Shown here piece after piece: positions 11,140 through 22,673 of a stretch of DNA of 64,000 bases. Position numbers and translations under genes: made by a program. Positions within the stretch are counted from its first letter, which is position 1. Every line of letters starts with the position of its first letter. The stretch covers positions 1 through 64,000 of the forward strand of contig WPDH01000136.1 of the NCBI GenBank assembly GCA_019137255.1, read 5' to 3'. This DNA comes from Corinectria fuckeliana. Taxonomy: Eukaryota; Ascomycota; Sordariomycetes; Hypocreales; Nectriaceae. A model generated the notes under the pieces. It was not told where the DNA came from. It saw only the letters and a list, made by a program, of their open reading frames with translations, and did not search any database.

Positions 11140-12444
11140 GGAACGAAAGTGGCTAGCCAGCGTCATGGGCCAAGGCACACGGGCGTAGTGAGTCTGGTGA
11201 CATGAACTCTGAGCCTTCTGTTCCTTGCGATGACGACGCCGAGGACGAGTCCGTATCTTCTGCCCTAGAAGACGCGCCGCATCGTCGTACGGCTCAGTCC
11301 TTTTTTTCGGTGTTGTCTCAGCCTTCCGTGACGCCGCGTCGAGTAAAGCTCCCCTAAGAGCTTCAAAAAACAGACTCAATAGGCAAAAGCTAGCCAACTG
11401 AGCCGCTGCTGTATAGGACACTTTGTTGTCGGCCTAATCCCCGTCTGACACTTCGCCCACGTCCTCGCCCAGCACGCACGGATGGCAGTACAGCGTCTGC
11501 AGGTCGGCTCGGTCGATTTGAAGGAATAACAAAGACTCGCCGGCAGCAGTAACATAGCCATATGCAAGCTCATACCGTACCATGTAGTCGAAGACCGCCA
11601 TGGCAGTCTGTTTTTCCGCCTCGTGCTGTTCCTTTAGCTCGTCATCGCTCTGAGACTTGCTGCTGTTGATCCGCTGGATGACCTCCATAAACAGCTTCTC
11701 CTTCGCAACGGCCGGCTTCACATATTCCAACGCATCCTTACGGGCTGCCTTGTAGTCATAGATAGACGCTAGGCTCTCGTCTCCGACCAGGCGCGTACGG
11801 ACACCCACTCCGTCAGGATTCGCTACAGGCTCGACTCTCTGCTCGGACGCCACTCGTTTGTTCGTTTCGGTCCGGCGCCGTCGCTTCCGTCTTTCATCGC
11901 TCGGGTCCTCCTCCTCAACTAGATTATCATGGCTCGGTTGCGTGAAATCCTGCGTGTCGTTGCTGAATCGTAGCCCCTTACACCGATATCCTTGCGCAGC
12001 TCCTCTTCGTCCCAGACGAGACTTAGAATCCACTCGACAGGCAGAAGCTTCCCAAAGTAAGTGACGGCATTCTCGTCGCCTGCCCCGAGCAATGATCTTA
12101 TATCTTTGGTCTTGCTCTCTTGATGGAAGAGTCGCCATTTCCCACAGACCGTCCTGATTGCCTCAAAGTGATGTCGTTGGGTGTTCGTAAAGCTGGCCCA
12201 AGGACGAAGCCGCTTAGGATAGTATTAACTATCGACCTTCGTAAATCCCGTTGATGACTTGGATTTGTTGACGAGCTTGAGTGTCTTGTAGGAGTAGAAG
12301 TGGCAGTTGTATAGATATTCTTCCAGTGTTGTCTTCTGGTTCTTGCGTCGCGCTGCCGCCGCCGGTGCCACTGCCTCCTGTCTCGCGTCGCTCTGCCGCC
12401 AGCTGCTGCAGGAGCTGGAGCATCTCGTCATTAGGTTCGGACAT
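11140..12444 (-). pseudogene. PD-(D/E)XK-kinase family protein, N-terminal half
   Basis: Starts with ATG at 12444 (MSEPNDEMLQLLQQLAAERR, the usual coiled-coil start of this family). After a frameshift it continues TTLEEYLYNCHFYSYKTLKL. Further on it reads DGVGVRTRLVGDESLASIYD, YKAARKDALEYVKPAVAKEK, LFMEVIQRINSSKSQSDDE, VFDYMVRYELAYGYVTAAG and ESLLFLQIDRADLQTLYCHP, i.e. the restriction-enzyme-like domain. A degraded continuation (AAAQLASFCLLSLFFEALRG) runs to 11140. The kinase-like half that should follow is absent; the GGT relic begins instead. Frameshifts and stops show it is non-functional. Confidence 0.6.
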
Positions 12445-12585
12445 TGTGAGTAGGAGCGCGGGGTATCAAGTAGAGTGTAGTCTACAGTTGGCGAATCTGA
12501 CCAAAGAAAGCGAGCGTTATAATACTTGTAAAATAGGTTCACGAACCACCTAAAATTGATTTCACGTGACTGAGGGCCCGGAATA

Positions 12586-12950
12586 AGGCAGTGTTAACGA
12601 TAGTAGCTACAGCGCGTTAGCAGTCGTTCAGGCCCTTCTACAGTAGCTATAGCGGCTATAGCGTGCTAATTATAGTGGTTATAGTGGGAATAGCATGCTA
12701 TCTATAGTGATCGCAGCGTGCTATAGCGGTTGTAGCGTGTTAACAATAGCAGCTACGGTGTGTTAATAATAGCCTACAGCGTGTGAGTAGTTATTTAGGC
12801 CCTTCCTATAGTAGCCATAGCGGCTATAGCGTGCTAGTTATAGTGGTTATAGTGGGTATAGCACACTAGCTATAGCGATCACAGCGCGCTATAGCAGTCG
12901 CAGTGTATTAACAATAGCAGCTACAGCGTGTTAGCAGCTGTTGCAGGGCT
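12586..12950. repeat. Left array of about 168-bp repeats (inverted relative to 16482-16790)
   Basis: Two tandem units about 168 bp apart (measured from ggccctt at 12631 and 12799). They are built of short words such as gctatagcggctatagcgtgctaa with many internal palindromes. The same units recur in reverse orientation at 16482-16790, so the two arrays face each other around two HNH endonuclease genes. Confidence 0.75.
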
Positions 12951-13099
12951 GGATTAATAGTCGGGCTAGGTTAAATGTAGTGTATTTCGCTTAATTGACG
13001 GAAATGCGTTTTTAAGGACTCTTAAAATGTACTGTATACTGTGTGCTGTGATGTGTTTATTGCATTCTCTTTTACATGATAACGCGCGAATTTATAACT

Positions 13100-13290
13100 T
13101 TGGCGCGGCACGCTGGAATGGCTTTAATTGCACGGGATTGAGTATATTGACTGGCCTGCACACTCGCCCGATTTGAACCCCATTGAGGACGCTAAGACGT
13201 CTATAAGGCACTAAAATCGACCCTTTACAAGATGCTCCCTCATGTAGCTTAAAGATAACGAGGCAGACAGGAGGTGATCAAATGCATGAA
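13100..13290 (+). mobile_element. Tc1/mariner-type transposase relic
   Basis: One frame reads GIEYIDWPAHSPDLNPIEDA (the core at 13152-13187), the signature around the last catalytic acidic residue of Tc1/mariner (DDE_3) transposases. A stop follows after IRH, and the rest of the transposase is not visible. Confidence 0.65.
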
Positions 13291-13584
13291 GCTGGCGTGG
13301 GCAGCAATCCCTTAGTGCTAACCCGGAAGCTGATTGAGTCACTCCCCCGTCGTCTGGCCGCCGTACGTCGGGCTAAGGGTTGGTATACATACAATAGAGG
13401 TGCCTTCGGGCCATCGAATCTTGTAGGTCAATGGGTCTGAACAATGCTCACCCAGGACGCGTCGCGGAATTCCCGCCAAGGATTTGGCGTTCAGCAGATG
13501 GCAATAGTCCTTTACAGGAGGGATGGCCTACTGCATGGCATGGCTTACTGCACTGGCACTGTATATTGTTAACTACTATCTCTA

Positions 13585-14873
13585 CTAACTATAAACTTCA
13601 CTAACTGACCACCCATCCAGTCGAAGCTTAACAAAACGGTTTATCTCTGTAGAACCATCTTCCCGGACACCATGTTGTTCTAGGTCTTGCAAGATTCGAT
13701 CAATAAATTCCCCTGCAGCAGAGAGGTGGAGAATATGAGCAATAGCGTTGTGAATCGCTAGCAACCTAGGCGAAGGAGGGTTGATGGTTCGTGACTCGGT
13801 GAGGTAGAGTGTTCGAGTGATGGGAAACTGTTTCTTCAAGATCTTCGGCATGAAGGTATTGATGCAGTAGGTGTGCGCTTGTTGATCAACGGGCTCGAAA
13901 AAAATCTGGAAGTCGCCAAACCAGTGATGCGTGGTATGAGTGAGGGTCATGGCATTACAGGGTCGATCGATCTCGGTTCCCTCAACCAGGAATGCGGCCC
14001 CGCTGTCGAACATGTTAAGAATCGCTAATGCCGCTGCCTTGGAGGGATTCTAGATGAATAGTGGTTAGCAGGGACGATAATTGATGAGGAGTAAGAATCT
14101 ATACCAACTCCTTGCTCGCATTCACCTGACTGAGTGAATGTGGCAGGATGTGTGCCACCTCGAGCCTGTCGAAGACCTCCTCTTCTTCAAGGGAGTTTCC
14201 ATCGTCGTCTTTGGCCACGACGCTGTGTCGACTTGCATCGTGCATACGCCGAAGAGCTTCGGTATCATCAAAGCGACGTGTAATAATGCAGCGATGGCGA
14301 TCACGGATCAAACAGGCACCCCGAAGGGCTGATACACGTTCTGGGGTACCAAGGAAATCATGCCCTTCTCCTCCTTGTGCTCCTTGGACCGCCGAGTGGG
14401 ATGCAGGCGAGGGCTGGGGAGTCTTCTTGGTAGACGATTTCACTATGAGCGCCATGGTTAGAAACCGACATCAGAACAAGGCCACACAAGAACATACATG
14501 GCAAAAAGAAGTTCTCAAATAGATACTCGGCGAAGCTAAAAAACGAATCAAGCAGTTTTGCCTGTCGGTCTGCGTTGTTCAGATCGATATCCTCATCCGC
14601 ATCAATCATCGGAAGACCAGCAGACTGAAAGAATGCACGCAGGAAGTTGTCCTTGGATTCCTCAGAACGCGCATATTCGTATGTGAGCCGGACAAGCTTT
14701 ATTCGGTCGTAATCCTTGCTGCTGCCATCGGAAATGTCGAAATGACTGACCAGCTGATTGAATCGGCGAGTGGCTGAGTGGCGTTGAGCTGGGGTTAAAG
14801 AGGGCTGTGTAGAGAAATCGAGGATCCCTTTGAGTGAAGATTGATGGTGATGGAGCGCGTCTACCGACGGCAT
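13585..14873 (-). CDS. Fungal HNH endonuclease-domain protein
   Basis: Three exons: 14873-14498, 14442-14105 and 14049-13585. The 55-bp introns (14443-14497, GTATGT...ATAG; 14050-14104, GTATAG...CTAG) join in phase to give 392 residues. The start MPSVDALHHHQSSL resembles related fungal proteins. The N-terminal 125 residues are helical. The HNH region reads RGACLIRDRHRCIITRRFD, EVFDRLEVAHILPHSLSQV, RPCNAMTLTHTTHHWFGDFQ and IFFEP. The tail has SPRLLAIHNAIAHILHLSAA. These proteins match the fungal HNH_2 family of predicted metal-dependent endonucleases; the substrate is unknown. No lesion was found, so the gene looks intact. A broken paralogue lies about 0.7 kb upstream on the same strand. Confidence 0.8.
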
Positions 14874-15553
14874 CGTGACAGTGCTATAAGATGCACTTTG
14901 TACTTAGCACGCTATCATGAAAGAAACGGGGCCTTGACAAACTTATTTTTGATCCTTTACACTATCGTAAAGACGACAGGAACGCCAGTGTGGTCACGTG
15001 GTGCCCCGCGGCCCTCAAACGCCTCTGTGCTAGGATACCATACGATACATTAGCCGTCCACCAGAGTCTAAGTCGGGTGGCAGCTAGCCAGCCAGGTGGT
15101 GCCCGGTCTCCCGTGCTCACAGTGCGTTCGGTCAAGACGCTTCGACGAATAACCATAATACTGTCAATGCAGTCCACGAGCCATGCTCTGGATGTCGTCG
15201 ACGGATGGCCCGCAGAGTGATATCCGTCATTCGAGGCATCGCGTCGCCTTGGTTCAGGACTCAGCATTCGGGAGCCACTTCATTTCCTCGTCGCATTCTC
15301 GGCAGCTGTAATCCTCGTTCGCGTCCCTTCAAGGTCGTGGGGATGAATGAGGATAAGATAAAGCTTCGTTTTGTCTTGTCGTAGTGGTTGTCCTCCCTGT
15401 TTCCCAAATTTGTGTAACATCGTGGGGGCGTGATGCAGAAGGATCTCTGGAGGACAAACTTGACTGCATAATTCGCTCACATTATATGGCCCGATTGAAT
15501 GGAAGCTTGATTGTTTTTGTTGTCGCAGAAAACAACGACTCAAGGTACGTCGG
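14874..15553. other. Spacer between the two HNH genes
   Basis: Neither strand shows a frame with convincing domain content or codon bias. It probably holds the promoter of the HNH gene to its left. Confidence 0.4.
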
Positions 15554-16375
15554 TCATAATTGTCGATCAAGGCGGTGTCTGAAGGTGGGAACAGCCGTCG
15601 GACGGCCGCAAGCGCTTCCGTGATAAGTCGCCATTGTTTTCGGGGTCGGCCTCTCTTGTTCATCCTCGTCACTACTTTCTGGCTGTGTCTCCGACTCTGT
15701 GCCTGGGTCCTCGGCATCAACGGACCCTTCTTGTGCTGATCGTTGACGTTTCTTGGGGCTCTGACTTCTGCTGTTGGTCCGGCCTGATGCGGTATTGAAG
15801 ATGCGTCGATACTCATCCACAGTCATGAAGCGGGCCTAAGAAGGGCCAGATCCCGTCGTGGTGACCAGCTTCCGCGATACCGCCTGATTGAGAAAAGCGC
15901 TGTCGGACAGAGTAGCAAGGGCAAAACGGCAAAAGAAGGAGTATCTCGACACGCCATGGAGCGGCTGCAGCTCAAGGTTGTGGTAATTGTCCTGTAGCTC
16001 GACGGTGGGACTGTTCCAAAGCACATGAACAACCCATTTTCCCGCCTCGGGCACGATGGAGAACCGGTGGTCGTCCCACATCTTATGTAGGTCGCGCCGG
16101 AGTAGTATCGTGTTATCAGCGCACCGAGTGTCGAAGCCCTGGACCGGATTTCGTGTATAGGCGAACATGCTATTCCGCTGCCACCAGTCAATTTGGGCAG
16201 CAGGAATGATATGTGCCGTTTCGTTCGGGATTGGGGACCCTGTGATTCTGCAGGTCTGGTCACGTCGACCGACATCGTCGGTGACACTTTGTTGGATTGG
16301 AGCAAAGTTGTCGGACCACGAAGCGGGGAGATTGGACGGAAGACGAAATTATCGAACGACGAGACGACCGAGTAC
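15554..16375 (-). pseudogene. Fungal HNH endonuclease paralogue with nonsense and frameshift
   Basis: Reads SWSDNFAPIQQSVTDDVGRR, DQTCRITGSPIPNETAHIIP (HNH core), DTRCADNTILLRRDLHKMWD, DHRFSIVPEAGKWVVHVLWN, LQDNYHNLELQPLHGVSRY and FLNQAVSRKLV. An in-frame TAG at about 15839-15841 then interrupts GPS...ARFMTVDEYRRIF, followed by a charged tail (SRSQSPKKRQRSAQ). A one-base frame change near 16330 separates the upstream segment SVVSSFDNFVF. The stop is most simply a CAG-to-TAG change. It belongs to the same broad fungal HNH family as the intact neighbour but to a different subgroup. Confidence 0.65.
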
Positions 16376-16481
16376 TGATCATCTAAGGCAGTCGCATATT
16401 AGCGAACTAAGCCACAAAGACAAAGACAATCGTCAAACATGAATTCATACCGCCTCCGATGTGAAAGTAATAATAAGCGGC

Positions 16482-16790
16482 TGCTAACGCGCTGTAGCTT
16501 GGTATCGTTAATACACTGCGACTGCTATAGCGCGCTGTGATCGCTATAGCTAGTGTGCTATACCTACTGTAACCACTTTAACCAGCACGCTATAGATAGC
16601 TGTTATAGCCACTGTAAGAAGGGCCTAGGTGACTGCTAACACGCTGTAGTTGCTATTGTTAACACGCTACGACCGCTATAGCGCGCTGTGATCACTATAG
16701 CTAGCGTGTTATCCCACTGTAACCACTATAATTAGCACGCTATAGCCGCTATGGCTACTGCAGAAAGGGCCCAGATAACTGCCCGATAAA
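16482..16790. repeat. Right array of about 146-168-bp repeats (inverted relative to 12586-12950)
   Basis: Two tandem units, with gggcc landmarks at 16621 and 16767. They read as the reverse complement of the left array (for example actgctatagcgcgctgtga against its complement on the left). Confidence 0.75.
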
Positions 16791-17829
16791 CGCGCGCCTA
16801 CCTTGTCCTCTACCCGTTCCTCAGACTATAGCATATATGCGATTGAGATCCTAGCGTTGATGGCGGTGGATGCGGCGGCGGGTGCGGCAGCGGCAGGGGT
16901 GTTATGTTGCGATTAAAGCTGCGCTGCGCGCGAGCGAGTGCACTATCCGTATCGCGGAAGGTTTATGGCGTGTAATAGCGTTGATTAGCGGATGATGTTA
17001 GGAAATCAGGTGTGTTATGCACCTAGCAAGACAGGACTCTCAATCAATTAAGCTTACAGTGTGGTAATAGGCCTGGATTATTTACTTAAATCATAACAAC
17101 TTAATATTTAAATCTAAGAAAATTCAAATCTAATAGCCTATAGTTAAAACCAATCCTTCCAGGGATTTTCAATTATTACAATAAACTAGGGCTGTTATTA
17201 TCCTACATAAAGTCATAATGCACATACAATCTAGAAACATCTATCAATCAGCCCAGCGTCTGGGGGATGCAGTAATAAAGCTAGGGTGCACTGCAACTTT
17301 AGCAGACCCCAACAGCTTAATCTTTCATGCAATCTATAGTAGGAACTCAGGATAAATTATTCCATGGAATGCGCATATCCACGTATCTTTATTATTATTT
17401 TCTGACGTTAACTGATGACGAAAATCGGGGCTGAAGTCAGAGAAGTCAGATGCAGCACTGACGAAGATACCCGACAGGCTGTGATGCTACCTCTCCACTG
17501 TCATCTCCAGTAGGGCCCTTAGCCAACCCGCCGTGTATTCGCTTATTATGGCTTTCCTGAACCTCGTTGAACCCTCGGCGGTGACAGACTAATTTTTCGG
17601 GGGACGTATTATCGAGTATCATCGCACCTTGCCATGTTTGTAGGTGCAAGTATAGCTACAGGGTGAGATTAAATGCTGGATCCAGGACGGCGGTGGCTAT
17701 GACGAGAGTCAATCATGTCAAACATCTGCAGACCGAGGGAGGAACCAGCTTAATTGCCAAAGACAAGAGTAGAATTTGTAGGAGCTAAGTTATAGGAACA
17801 ATTTCAGCGTAATGCTAGTCACCGTCGGC
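16791..17829. repeat. Gene-free stretch holding a degraded dispersed repeat
   Basis: From about 17000 to 17390 the sequence parallels 30660-30950. Both have a gcacctagcaa start, and ttgcgtaaagtcacgatgca in one corresponds to ctacataaagtcataatgca in the other. Differences are mostly G-to-A and C-to-T, as RIP would leave. The rest shows no coding signal. Confidence 0.45.
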
Positions 17830-17965
17830 TCTCCCGCCCCGTCCGTTTTCGATTACCATCTTCCGTCCGCCCAACTGTGATTACCATCATCCGTCCGTCC
17901 AATTTTGAGTACAATCATCCGTCCGTCCACACCGTCTGCTTTGAGACCATCATCCGTCCGTCCTT
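17830..17965. repeat. Imperfect tandem repeat, unit accatcatccgtccgtcc
   Basis: Four to five diverged copies, about 30-36 bp apart, just downstream of the ABC transporter stop codon. Confidence 0.6.
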
Positions 17966-17971
17966 TGCATT

Positions 17972-20900
17972 TTAAACTACACTTGACCCCCCCTCCCATG
18001 CGGCCTTGGCCAAGGCCACCAGCTCCTCGCGGTCCACCGCAGCATCACACATGCTCTTGAAAACTCCGTCTTGGTGCTGGAGCAGCTTCCAGGCGTGGTC
18101 GCACTCTTTGACTTGTCCAGCGTCCAGCCCGATGATTCGATCGTATTCAACGACGGTTCGAAGGCGATGGGCAATGGTGATTACGGTTGCCTGCATCTTT
18201 CGCACGCATGCCTGGATTCTGACATCCGACTCGTGGTCAATTGACGATGTGGCTTCATCCAGTATGACAATGCTTGACCGTTTGAGAAGAGCGCGGGTGA
18301 GGCAGATCAGTTGGCGCTGCCCTTGAGACAGGTTTGACCCAGCGTCTGGGATGGCGAGGGACAGGTCTCCAAACTTGCCGAAGCGAACGCTGGATGCCGT
18401 CATGCTGGCATCGACTTCGGCCTCGTTCTAAGAGTCGAGTAAGCCGACACGGCCAGCGACGTCGAGAATCTCCTCGTTGGAATGCTCATCGAATGGGTCG
18501 AGGTTGTGGCGTAGAGTTCCTGCAAACAAAACCGGATCCTGGGGAACGTAGGCCAGCTCACAACGCAATTGCTCCACGTCGCCCTCTTTTGTGTCCAGCC
18601 CGTCGATCACAATCCGGCCAGCCGCAATGTCGAGGCCACGAAGCAGCGACAAGGCCAAGCTTGATTTTCCGGCTCCGGTGCGGCCAACAATGCCAACCTT
18701 TTCTCCAGATTCGATGATGAATGACACATCTCGGAGGACATAATCCAGGTGTGGTGCATATCGCGCCGAGACGCCGTCGTACTGCACCAAGCCAGAAGCA
18801 GGCCATCCTTCAGGGGTCCTTGTGCCGTCTGTTGCGTCTTGGGCCTCTCGTGTCATGTCCAAGTAGGTCCAGACACGCTCTAGTCTAATACACGAAAATG
18901 GTCAGTTGCTCGTTCCTACCACTGGTGAGAATTGCCGGGCCAAGACTTACGCAATCATATTCTGAGAGTTCCACATGTAATGTCGGATGAGCCAGAGCAC
19001 GTGCTGCGAAAAAGAAACAGCCCATGTCGCGCTGAAAGCAATCGCGCCGGCATTAAGCGTTCCAGCCTTGGCGATGGCAAACATAGCAGCGAACAGGGAA
19101 ACAAAGGCCCCGATGAGACTGAGCCGGAGGACGAGCCATCTCTCGGTAGATGCCAAAAGGAACGAAGGCTGGTTGCAATTGTCGAGTAGGGTCAAGGCCG
19201 TGGTCGAGTATTCCTCCTGTACGCCATAAGCGCGTATGGTCACAATTCCGGAAAGGGTCTCGCTGACGTGTTCGGAAAGGGGAATGCGGAAGCTTGATTC
19301 CATCTTTTTCAGGTCGCGTGCAGCTGTCTTGTAGACCACCGCAATGAAGTAGTAAACAATAGCGACAATTCCGAGGGGCAGTAGAAAGGCTGGATTGACA
19401 GAGACAATCGTGATCGTGATTCCTGCGAACGCACCCGCGTAGTGCAAGGTCGCAATGGCCACCGCAGCAAAGTCTTGATCGATAGTGCGCAGGTCCCAGG
19501 AGAACAGATCTGCCAGCTGGCCGAAAGACTTGTCATGGAAAAAGGTCGAGGTCGCGCCCAGAACGGATCGCAGAAGGTAGTTGTGGATACGATCTGAAGC
19601 CGCGAGAGAGCCAAGAGACACGGTAAACAGTCTCAGAAAGCCCGCAATCAAGTATACCGCGATAAAAAGCGCATAGGCCACAGAGTAGTAACCAACCAAG
19701 ATCAATTCGTGTTCATGACCGAACCCTTCAGGCACATTGGTCATTGACTGCATGCTTGCCAGTACCGTCGCATCGGACAGCTCCTGAACCCACCAGTTGG
19801 TCATGTTGGGTCCGAATTGCTGTGCCTTGAAGAAGAAAGCCAAGAGAGCCCAGAATTGCCATCCACCCATGGCAGAGAGGTACTTAAACACAGCTCGCTC
19901 CGGAATTGTATCATCGGCCTCGGGCTCAGGCGAGGAATCCAAAGACTCCGCCGACTCAGTTCGTTGATTGAATTCCTCTCTTTGGTGCTCCTGATCAGCA
20001 TCTCCTTTCAGAGACGCGTCCGTCGCGGCCTTTTTCGCATGGTGAACCGACTCTGTGATGCCGTCGCTCGTCATACTTTTGGCCAGTCTGGGCAGGTGGC
20101 AGGTCGCCAAAAGATCCTGTGCAGTGCCAGCTGCGATGACGGTGCCATGTTCCATCTTGAAAAGGTAATCCGCATCAGAAGTGGCGAAGAGCACGTTGTT
20201 TGTGACAAGAACGCAGGTCCGTCCCTCCATCAAGGATCCCGCGATGCATGCTCGAAAGATCCAAGACGCAGTATGGTTATCCACAGCACTCAGGCAGTCG
20301 TCGAGGAAAAGGTGTCGTGCAGTGGAGTAAACAGCTCGTGCGAGGGCGACTCTCTGCTTTTGACCACCCGAGAGTAACACTCCACCGTCCCCAGCGAGAG
20401 TGAAGTCTCCCCGGGGGAGTATTTCGAGGTCGGGCAAAAGGGCACAAGCCTCTAGAACAGCATTGTAGCGCTTCTCGTCGAAGGCTTGGCCAAAGAGAAT
20501 GTTGTTTCGCACCGTGTCATTGGTCAACCATGCTTCTTGGGGGCAGAAGGCAACGCTGGTGATCAGTCCAGGAGTGGCATCGGCAGATGAACTTTGGCGG
20601 CCGATGGCGGCGGGCATCTTGACCATCCCCTTGATGAGGGGCATCTCCCCCAACAGTGCCAGCAACATTGAGGATTTACCGCAGCCGGTAGGTCCAAAGA
20701 CGACATTGAGTTTTCCAAGCATGAACTTCAGATTGAGATTTCGAAGGGCGAAGCGATCAGTGCCTTTCTTGTGGATGGCTTCTAGCTCACGTCCATCAGA
20801 CCAGACAAAAGTCGCGTTCTCAAAGCCGATTTCATTCGAGGCGGTGGCGCATCGTAGTACCTCATGCTTCTGAGTCTCTTCCTCTGCAAGGAAATCCTGC

Positions 20901-22673
20901 ACCCGTCTGATGGAGACCATACCAGTCTGGACACGACGAAGCATGTCCACGAGATCGTCCACGGGGATTTGTAGCAGGTTGAAGAGGGCCAGAGTTGTGA
21001 ATGCAAGCGAAGGCGTCAAGGGATTTCCCTGGACAAGGGTGTATACCAGGAGCGACGAGAAGGTCATCAACAGAGGCATGCCATACCAGATGGTTGCAGT
21101 AGCTGACCAAAGGATATACCGGGAGCGAAGAGTCCAAAGCTCGGTGGCTCGTTCGTCGTCAATTTGCTGTCGGAAGAGCGAGCATAAGCCAAGCAACTTG
21201 ATGGCCCGGATGTTGTGGATCATCTCCGTTGTGGTTTGAATCCTGGCATCTGACGCCAACATGACCTGCGTTTGGATGGCACTGAAACGTTGGGAAATGT
21301 GCGAGTTCACAGGCACCATGACCGCCATGAAAGCGACGCCCAAAAAGGCACTGCTGCCCAAGGCGAGGTACAGCAAAGTGATGGCCATGAGAATCTGGAT
21401 CGGGACTGACGCCCAGACTTGATGCATATTCGCTCCCGCGTCAGCTATCATGCCTATATCTCCAGTGAACAGGTTCATGATGGTTCCGATGCTGGCTCTG
21501 GAATCCGGCTGGATTTCTTGGCCTGTGGAACGGGAAATCGAAGTTTTGGAAATGAGTGGACGTCTCAGTGCTTTCTGGTACACTTCGTTGATGAGAATCG
21601 ACTTCATCCGAAGCCCGATTCTCTGGCCAATCCACAGGGCCTGGTTCTCCGCGATTGCCGCTATGACACTGGTGATGAAGAGGAGCATCGCATGATATTC
21701 GAGATGACTGGCAGATGCTGATGTTGCGCCCTGGACGTGTTGTAGGATCAATCCAAGGAGCAACGCAGGGACGAAATTGAGAACTCCAAAGAGGGATGCG
21801 AGGAGGGCCTGGGCCAAGAGGCTGAACTTGAAATGGGCCAGGAGACTCAGTAGGAGAGAAGAACTTGACAGAGTACAGCGTTAGCACCTTGGATCATGTT
21901 TTGGACAGAAAATGGATGATAAACCTACCTGGTTTGCTTGTAGTCGACTGCATTTGTGGCAGCAGCATCAGCCGTGCTTGGCGTGGGAACATCGTCCGCC
22001 TTCAGTGCGCCTTTGCTGCAAGACTCGAGAAGCATTTCGTCGAGCCAAGCGAAGCTGAGAAGGCTGAAGACACTCGGACGAGGTTTCCCAGCCCGGTGCA
22101 CGTCGTCCTCGGCGGGTGGGCGTGGCGACACCAAGACTTTGATGAGGAGACACGACAAAACCGACGTTGCCGCTGCACCAGCCGGGAGGGCCATGACGGC
22201 CACAGCCCAGGAGATGGCGTAAAAGAACAGCGAGTGCTTCCAAGATGCAAGCCGAATGTGTTCGCAGTCAGGAGGGGGCATGACACGTAAGAGGAAAAGC
22301 GCCGCGAGGTATGACCAGAAGGCAGCGGCAACCCAAAGATTGTGGCGAGCTGCTGCGGGGAGGAATTCATGCTCAGTGAAGGCCCTCGAGGCCCCGGCGC
22401 TCAAAAGCAGGAATTCAATGCCTTCGAGAACCCAAGACCGAAAAGCAACTCTTTCCTGACGCTGGACCTGAGAGATGCTGCACAGCTGCCAGACAAGCAG
22501 CGCAAGGGACAGTGCAAGAAGGATGGGAGGACAAGGGAAACGAAGGTATCTAGCCAAAGGAGCGAGCAGTTAGCAAGTATGAATCATCCATCGGACAAGG
22601 AATGCTTCTCTACTCACGCAGTCAGAAGACCAGGTGCCATGGCGATGAAATCGGCGGCCGACGCCATGGCCAT
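17972..22673 (-). pseudogene. ABCC-type (MRP-like) ABC transporter with a premature stop in NBD2
   Basis: Four exons: 22673-22618, 22549-21929, 21863-18951 and 18884-17972. The introns are 68, 65 and 66 bp (GTGAGT...CTAG, GTAGGT...CAAG, GTAAGT...TTAG), all phase-compatible, for a 1500-residue full protein. It would be a membrane exporter: N-terminal membrane segments, TMD1, NBD1 (Walker A GPTGCGKS near residue 616, signature LSGGQKQR near 723, Walker B HLFLDDCLSAVD), TMD2, NBD2 (Walker A GRTGAGKSS near 1265, signature LSQGQRQL, Walker B IVILDEATSSID, H-loop IAHRL). A single in-frame TAG at 18430-18428 (codon 1349) falls between Walker A and the signature of NBD2. The product would lose the signature and Walker B. 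Everything else is open, so the lesion looks recent. Substrate unknown. A genuine polymorphism or readthrough cannot be excluded. Confidence 0.8.

Noticed and set aside
18428..18460. A tiny intron ending TTAG that would remove the in-frame stop of the ABC transporter
   Set aside because: The only GT donors give introns of 23-33 bp, far below the 50-80 bp seen here, and would break phase.
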